A stretch of DNA of 64,000 nucleotides. Origin: CAVQBJ01 sp963819075 (GTDB taxonomy: Bacteria; Actinomycetota; Thermoleophilia; Solirubrobacterales; Solirubrobacteraceae). Below are positions 59,014 to 64,000 of the stretch, in pieces. A program made the translations under genes and the position numbers. The notes beneath the pieces are model-generated. The model was not told where the DNA came from. It searched no databases and saw only the letters and a program-made list of their open reading frames with translations. Positions within the stretch are counted from its first letter, which is position 1, and the number at the start of each line of letters is the position of its first letter. The DNA lies in NCBI GenBank assembly GCA_963819075.1, contig CAWFUP010000004.1:372001-436000 (forward strand), written 5' to 3'.

Positions 59014-59628
59014 GTGCCCGAGCCCGCGTACAGCCGCCTGCCCGTCGACGAGCGGCGCGCCCAGATCCTCGAGGCCGCGAACCGGCTGTTCGCCGAGCAC
59101 GCCTTCGAGGAGCTCTCGATGCGCGAGATCGCGCAGGCCGCGGGGGTCTCCAAGCCGCTGCTGTACCACTACTTCCCAAGCAAGATCGAGCTGTTCAAGG
59201 CGGCCGTGGCCGAGCACGCCGCCGAGCTACAGGCGCTCATCGCGCCGAGCGGCGAGGGCACCCCGCTCGAGCAGCTGCGGGCCGGCCTCGACGCATATCT
59301 GGCCTGGATCGCCGAGCACTCGCGCACGTGGGAGAAGCTCCTGCAGAGCGCAGCGACGATCCCCGAGGCGCGCGACCTCGTCGAGGGGTTCCGCACTCAG
59401 ACGATGGAGGAGATGCTTGCGCGGCTGACGGGCCGACGCACGCCGGCGCCCGCGCTCCGCGTCGCGCTGAGCGGCTGGCTCGGCTACATCGACGCCGCCA
59501 TCCTGGAATGGATCCACGGCATCGGGGTGTCCCGCGAGCAGCTTCGCGATCTGCTCGTCGCCGTGTTCGGCGCGAGCCTGTACGGCGCGCAGCAGGCGGA
59601 CCCGCGCATCGAGCTGTCGCTCGGCTGA
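59014..59628 (+). CDS. TetR-family transcriptional regulator
   Basis: About 204 residues from the GTG at 59014; the ORF continues upstream but without sense. The HTH is RRAQILEAANRLFAEHAFEE, LSMREIAQAAGVSKPLLYHY, FPSKIELFKAAVAEHA. The C-terminal domain has HSRTWEKLLQSAATIPEARD and WLGYIDAAILEWIHGIGVSR. It is divergent from the WxL operon and convergent with the dikinase-like gene; which it regulates is unclear. A possible own-operator overlaps its start. Confidence 0.85.
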   Translation: MPEPAYSRLPVDERRAQILEAANRLFAEHAFEELSMREIAQAAGVSKPLLYHYFPSKIELFKAAVAEHAAELQALIAPSGEGTPLEQLRAGLDAYLAWIAEHSRTWEKLLQSAATIPEARDLVEGFRTQTMEEMLARLTGRRTPAPALRVALSGWLGYIDAAILEWIHGIGVSREQLRDLLVAVFGASLYGAQQADPRIELSLG

Positions 59629-59665
59629 GTGGGCGGGGCCGAAGGCGGCAGCCGAGGCAGCGGCG

Positions 59666-62600
59666 CTACGAGGACGGGCCCCAGGCCGCCGCCGCGGCCA
59701 GCTCGGCCGTCGGGCGCTCCTCGGCCAGTGCCGGCGCGCCGGCGAACACGAGGCCGGACTCGCCGTCGAGGCAGATCTCGTCGCCCTCGGCGAACTCGCG
59801 CTCGCCGATCCGCGCTCGGCGGCTCACCAGGTCGATGTCCAGCTCGGCGCACGCGACGAGGCACGGCTTGGCCAGCTCGCGGGCGATCACCGCTGCGTGC
59901 GAGGTTCGCCCGCCGCGTGCGGTGAGCACCCCGGCGGACACCACCAGGCCGGGGAGGTCGTCGGTCGTCGTGTCGGGCCGCACGAGCACCGGCGTGCGGC
60001 CCTCGCCGGCGATGCGCTGCGCGGCCTCGCTGTCGAGCGCGATCGGTCCGGCAGCGACCCCCATGCTCGCGGGTAGGGCGTGCCCGATCGGCTCGGCCCC
60101 GTCACTCGCGGCGACCCGCGTGCGGCGGATGCTGGGCAGATCGAGGCCGGCGAGTCGCTCGCGCGCATCGCTCTCGGACACGAGCCCCTCGGCGACCTGA
60201 TCGACGAGTATGTGCAGCGCCGCCCACGGGGTGCGTTTCGCGCCGCGGGTCTGCAGCAGGAACAACTCACCGTCCTGCACGGTGAACTCGAAGTCCTGGG
60301 CATCGCCGAACTCGCGCTCGAGCGCGGCGCAGACGTCGATCATGCGGGCGTAGACCTCGGGTGCGAACAGCGCGAGATCGTTGGCGCCATCGATCGCCTG
60401 GCGCCCGCCGACGATGTCCTCGCCCTGAGCGTCGAGCAGGAAGTCCGCGTACATGCGCGCCTCACCGGTGACCGGGTTACGCGTGAAGCCGACGCCGGCG
60501 CCCGAGATGCCGCCGGCGTTGCCGAACACCATGCGTTGCAGGATGACCGCCGTCCCGGGGAGCTCCGGGAGCCCGCGCAGCCGCCGGTACTCGCGAGCCT
60601 TCGGGGCGTGCCACGAGTCGAGCACCGCGCCCACGGCGGCCACGGTCTGCTCGATCGGATCCTGCGGGAACGGCTTGCTCGTGAGGTCCCCGAAGCGCTC
60701 GAGATGCTCGCGCGTCAGCGCGGCGAGCGCCTCGGCGTCGAGGTCGCGCGGACGCGACACCCCGGCCGCCGCCAACCGGCGCCGCGTGGCGGCCTCGAAC
60801 GGCTCGAGGGGGCAGCCCTCGACCACGTGCGCGTAGGACTCCACCAGCCGCCGGTAGGAGTCCCAGGCCAGCCGCGGGTTCCCGGTCATCGCGACGAGCC
60901 CGTTGACGCTGTCGTCGCACAGCCCGACGTCCAGCACGGTCTCGAGCGCGCCGGGCATCGACATCGGCGCCCCCGAGCGCACCGACAGCACGAGCGGCTG
61001 GCGGGCGCTGCCGAGCTGCAGCCCGGTGCGGGCCTGCAGCAGGGCGACCGCCGAGGCCACGAGGGAGCGGTGGTCTTCGCGTCCGGCTCCCTCCGCCACG
61101 CGACGCGACAAAGCGGTCCCGAGGACGACCGCGTCGGGGACCGGCAGGCCGGCTCGGCTCATGCGCGCGAGCCCCCTTGCCTTGGCGCCGATCGTCTCCA
61201 GGTCGGGGATCGGCGCCGCGTCGTCGCCGATCACGTACACGTCGGTCGGGATCTCACCCTCGACGCGCTTGGGAACGCCGCTGACGGCCGGCGCCGCAGC
61301 GCGCTCGATCGTGGGCTGCGCCCGCACGACCTCGCCGAGCACCTGACGGTGCAGCAGGTGGGCCGCATGCATGAGCGCGTCGGCGGCGCGCTCGCATGCG
61401 CGCGTCGCCTCGACGAGCACGAACAGGTCGGCGGCGCGCTCCACCTCGGCCACGACGGCGGCGGTCACGCGCCGCTCGACGTCATCGGTCTCGCGCTCGA
61501 GCGCGACGATGCGATCAGTGGCCTGCAGGAAGTCGTCCATACCCCCGCGTGAGCCGCCGCGCTGGACGTCGCGCGCCAGCACGAGCGCGCGCAGGTAGGT
61601 GCGAGCCGAGGCGAGGACGAGCGTGCTCATCCGGCGCGACTCGGCGCCGAGCCGCCCCGAGATCCGCCCCGCGGGCAGCAACGTCCAGTAGTAGGCGGCC
61701 TCCTCGAGCTCGTCGGCGACATCATCGGCCGTCTCGGCGAGGTCTACGAACGGCGCCGGGTCCTCGGCGCGTGACGCGCCGGTGCGCACATCGTTGACGA
61801 GCTCGTCGGCCCGCCGCTCCCAGGCGCGCGCCGTGGCGGCGATCGCCTCGCGGTCGGCGTCCGGACGCGGAACGAGCGCCTGCTCGAGCGCGTCCTGGGC
61901 GCCCTCGGCCAGCGCCACGACGAGCTCGGCGTGCGCCCCGATCAGCTCGAGTAGCTGCTGGCGGGCGGTGCGAACGTAGCCGATCAGATCGGTGAGCACC
62001 TCGTCGCGCACGAGCGACAGCGAGCGCCCGGCGAGAAGGCCCTGGGCGCAGATCGAGAGCACGCTGCGTAGATAGGAGACCGCGCCCTCCTCGCCGAGCG
62101 CGTCGACGAGCGAGTCGCCGGCGGCCGCGGCGTGGCCGGTCGCGAAGTTGAGTGCGTCGTAGACGAGCTGGTCGCCGCCCGCGCGCAGGAACGCCATGTG
62201 GCCGTGCTCGTGCGCGGCCGACCATCCGAGCAGCTCGATCGCCGAGCGGTTGCCGACGAGGCCGCGCAGTCGCTTGCGCGCCCGATTCCAGTCGATGAGG
62301 AACACCATCCGCGAGCCGAGGTACTCGAGGAACGCCTCGAGCTCGGGGCGCGATGAGGCAGCGGTGCGCCCGACGGCGAGGTGGTAGAGATCGTCGTGCC
62401 TGTCGTCGGTGCTGCGCGAACGGGTGTCCTCCCACGCCATGCCGCGCCCGCCGAGCATGCGTTGGAAGAACAGCAGTCGCGCGAGGTGCACATCGGTGTA
62501 GGTCACCGTCACCGACTCCTGCGCGACGCGGATGACCACCACGTGCGCATCGGTCTCGCCGATGTCGTTCTGGATCACGAGCGCGTCGCCGCTGCGCGTG

Positions 62601-63250
62601 GCCACCGTTCCCAGGCCGGGGTGGTCGAAGCGCAGGCGCTGCGTTCGCTGCACGCCGCGCGCGAACGCCGCCACGAGCGGTCGGTCGTCGTCGGTGATCC
62701 CGTAGGCGTGCGCCCCATCGATCGATTCGGTCGACAGGCGCTCCTGGAGCCGGTTGAGCTCGCGGTGGGCGTCCATCACGACGAGGTGCAGGCTGTCCTC
62801 GCCGCCGTGACGTCCGGCGGTCAGGCGCGAGATGTCGCGCGGCGCGATCACGTCCCCGTCGAGCGCGACGGCGTCGCGCACCTCGCGGGCGCGCGCCTCG
62901 AGGCTCGGTGCCGCCGCGCTGCCCGACTCGTGCAGGGGAAGGAGCATCGCGTCGACGTCGGCGAGCGCGTGGCGCACGAGCTGCGCGGCGCCCGGGATCG
63001 CGTAGGCGCCGTCGGCGGTTCGGGTGCTGTCGCCGACGACGCGGTCCAGCTCGGCATCGGCGACCCCGGCGGCCATGCGCTCGTCGCGCAGGTCCAAGGA
63101 CGCCTGGTCGCCATCGGCCGCGCTGCGCGCCGTCTGCAGCAGCGTGAGCACGTACTTGACGCGATCGTTGGCCGACAGGGCCCGGCTCACGAGCTCGGGC
63201 AACAGCAGCTCCTGCTCGCCGAGGGCGGCGATGATTCGGTCTTTGGGCAT
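59666..63250 (-). CDS. Pyruvate phosphate dikinase-like protein with large N-terminal DUF47/PhoU-like region
   Basis: About 1194 residues from the ATG at 63250. The first 450 residues have no family I recognise (they include WSAAHEHGHMAFLRAGGDQL, an H-E-x-G-H-type stretch). Residues 460-690 look like a DUF47/PhoU helical domain (WERRADELVNDVRTG, FVDLAETADDVADELEEAAY). From about 720 a dikinase nucleotide-binding domain starts (IGAKARGLARMSRAGLPVPD, SVRSGAPMSMPGALETVLDV, GNAGGISGAGVGFTRNPVTG). The phosphohistidine domain holds GGRTSHAAVIARELAKPCLV near 1130. The TIM-barrel PEP/pyruvate domain is missing. So the protein may pass phosphate from ATP to a His and then to an unknown acceptor. Confidence 0.75.
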   Translation of the reverse strand: MPKDRIIAALGEQELLLPELVSRALSANDRVKYVLTLLQTARSAADGDQASLDLRDERMAAGVADAELDRVVGDSTRTADGAYAIPGAAQLVRHALADVDAMLLPLHESGSAAAPSLEARAREVRDAVALDGDVIAPRDISRLTAGRHGGEDSLHLVVMDAHRELNRLQERLSTESIDGAHAYGITDDDRPLVAAFARGVQRTQRLRFDHPGLGTVATRSGDALVIQNDIGETDAHVVVIRVAQESVTVTYTDVHLARLLFFQRMLGGRGMAWEDTRSRSTDDRHDDLYHLAVGRTAASSRPELEAFLEYLGSRMVFLIDWNRARKRLRGLVGNRSAIELLGWSAAHEHGHMAFLRAGGDQLVYDALNFATGHAAAAGDSLVDALGEEGAVSYLRSVLSICAQGLLAGRSLSLVRDEVLTDLIGYVRTARQQLLELIGAHAELVVALAEGAQDALEQALVPRPDADREAIAATARAWERRADELVNDVRTGASRAEDPAPFVDLAETADDVADELEEAAYYWTLLPAGRISGRLGAESRRMSTLVLASARTYLRALVLARDVQRGGSRGGMDDFLQATDRIVALERETDDVERRVTAAVVAEVERAADLFVLVEATRACERAADALMHAAHLLHRQVLGEVVRAQPTIERAAAPAVSGVPKRVEGEIPTDVYVIGDDAAPIPDLETIGAKARGLARMSRAGLPVPDAVVLGTALSRRVAEGAGREDHRSLVASAVALLQARTGLQLGSARQPLVLSVRSGAPMSMPGALETVLDVGLCDDSVNGLVAMTGNPRLAWDSYRRLVESYAHVVEGCPLEPFEAATRRRLAAAGVSRPRDLDAEALAALTREHLERFGDLTSKPFPQDPIEQTVAAVGAVLDSWHAPKAREYRRLRGLPELPGTAVILQRMVFGNAGGISGAGVGFTRNPVTGEARMYADFLLDAQGEDIVGGRQAIDGANDLALFAPEVYARMIDVCAALEREFGDAQDFEFTVQDGELFLLQTRGAKRTPWAALHILVDQVAEGLVSESDARERLAGLDLPSIRRTRVAASDGAEPIGHALPASMGVAAGPIALDSEAAQRIAGEGRTPVLVRPDTTTDDLPGLVVSAGVLTARGGRTSHAAVIARELAKPCLVACAELDIDLVSRRARIGEREFAEGDEICLDGESGLVFAGAPALAEERPTAELAAAAAWGPSS

Positions 63251-63355
63251 CGCTCTCACCGGTCGGGGACGGGCAGCGCGGACGCTATGGGCGCGCGGGC
63301 GCGGGGGCATCGGGTGAGTCCCGCCCCGACGGTGCGGGGAACCCCGGATACCGGT

Positions 63356-64000
63356 TCAGGCGTCGCTCGACGCCGCCCAGAGGTTGATGCCGCCGTCCTG
63401 CGCGTGGCGATCGATCTCTTCGAGCTCCTCGGTGGCGAAGGCCGCGTGCTGCAGCGCCGCCACGTTCTGCTCGAGCTGGGCGACGCTGCTTGCTCCGAGC
63501 AGCACCGAGGTGATGCGCGGGTCGCGCCGCGCCCAGGAGGTCGCCAGCTGGGCGAGTGTCTGGCCGCGCCGAGCGGCGATCTCGTTGAGCGCGCGGACGC
63601 GGGCGAGGTTCTCCTCGGTGATGAGATCGGACGAGAAGTAGTTGCCGCGGCGCACGCGCGAGTCCTCCTCGATGCCGCCGAGGTAGCGGTCGGTGAGCAG
63701 GCCCTGGGCAAGGGGCGAGAAGACGATCGCGCCGACGCCCTCGCGCTCGAGCACGTCGAGCAGCTCGGCCTCGATCCAGCGATTGAGCATCGAGTAGGAG
63801 GGCTGGTGGATGAGCAGCGGCGTGCCGAGCTCGCGCAGGATCGCCGCTGCCTGCGCAGTCCGAGTCGGGCCGTAGGAGGAGATCCCGACGTACAGCGCGC
63901 GACCGCTGCGCACGGCGGTGTCGAGCGCCGCCATCGTCTCCTCCAGCGGCGTGCTGGGGTCGAAGCGATGCGAGTAGAAGATGTCGACGTGGTCCAGGCC
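63356..64000 (-). CDS. Aldo/keto reductase, C-terminal part
   Basis: At least 214 residues; the N-terminus lies beyond the window end. The frame begins GLDHVDIFYSHRFDPSTPLE and goes on through ALYVGISSYGPTRTAQAAAI, LIHQPSYSMLNRWIEAELLD, GAIVFSPLAQGLLTDRYLGG and ITSVLLGASSVAQLEQNVAA. This is the YghZ/Mgr-type branch of the aldo/keto reductases, which reduce aldehydes such as glyceraldehyde 3-phosphate and methylglyoxal with NADPH. The stop at 63356 is 100 bases from the dikinase-like gene's start, so the two may be in one transcript. Confidence 0.9.
   Translation of the reverse strand, partial: GLDHVDIFYSHRFDPSTPLEETMAALDTAVRSGRALYVGISSYGPTRTAQAAAILRELGTPLLIHQPSYSMLNRWIEAELLDVLEREGVGAIVFSPLAQGLLTDRYLGGIEEDSRVRRGNYFSSDLITEENLARVRALNEIAARRGQTLAQLATSWARRDPRITSVLLGASSVAQLEQNVAALQHAAFATEELEEIDRHAQDGGINLWAASSDA

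Overview
The window is high-GC DNA with dense, closely packed genes. GTG and TTG starts, near-leaderless promoters and the gene families present point to an actinobacterium, most likely a soil lineage of the class Thermoleophilia (Solirubrobacter/Conexibacter relatives). That placement is inference from gene content; no rRNA is present to fix it.

Layout. 1-21.5 kb looks like ordinary chromosome with local damage. It holds the end of cytochrome bd oxidase subunit II, a wrecked MMPL exporter next to an IS1380-family insertion sequence, a secreted-type flavin oxidase, a two-module HTH protein, a methyltransferase-like membrane protein, a rifampin phosphotransferase (rph), a TetR/DUF4389 pair with a clear promoter and twin operators, a SAM methyltransferase, a DUF899 protein and a VapBC pair. 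A cyclic-di-GMP block follows (tandem membrane-GGDEF protein, GGDEF-EAL protein), then an FHA-flavoprotein gene and an OsmC protein.

21.5-45.8 kb is an accessory region inserted at a tRNA-His gene. The intact tRNA-His lies at 45726-45798 (minus strand). Copies of its 3' half plus about 20 bp of flank recur at 21522, 29127 and 30619, cutting the region into three segments of about 7.5, 1.4 and 15 kb. Segment 1 is a seven-gene efflux/redox operon (ABC exporter, small membrane protein, AhpD-like, FMN reductase, SDR, MMPL) with a divergent TetR gene. Segment 2 carries a single Fic gene. Segment 3 carries methyltransferase remnants, an ArsR-SRPBCC-SRPBCC operon, PadR and HAAS-like genes, signal peptidase I, two secreted proteins, a damaged MobF relaxase and an MNT/HEPN toxin-antitoxin pair. 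No integrase gene is visible.

45.8-64 kb is intact chromosome. It has two alpha/beta hydrolases, a GMC oxidoreductase, a secreted protein, Ohr, a TetR repressor divergent from a ferredoxin reductase-fatty acid desaturase operon with a recognisable promoter and operator, a three-gene WxL-like surface-protein operon, a TetR gene, an unusual PhoU/DUF47-like plus pyruvate-phosphate-dikinase-like fusion, and a partial aldo/keto reductase.

At least seven genes between 1 and 43 kb carry single-base frameshifts or truncations, while 45-64 kb has none that I can see. This is either real decay in and around the island or uneven sequence quality.
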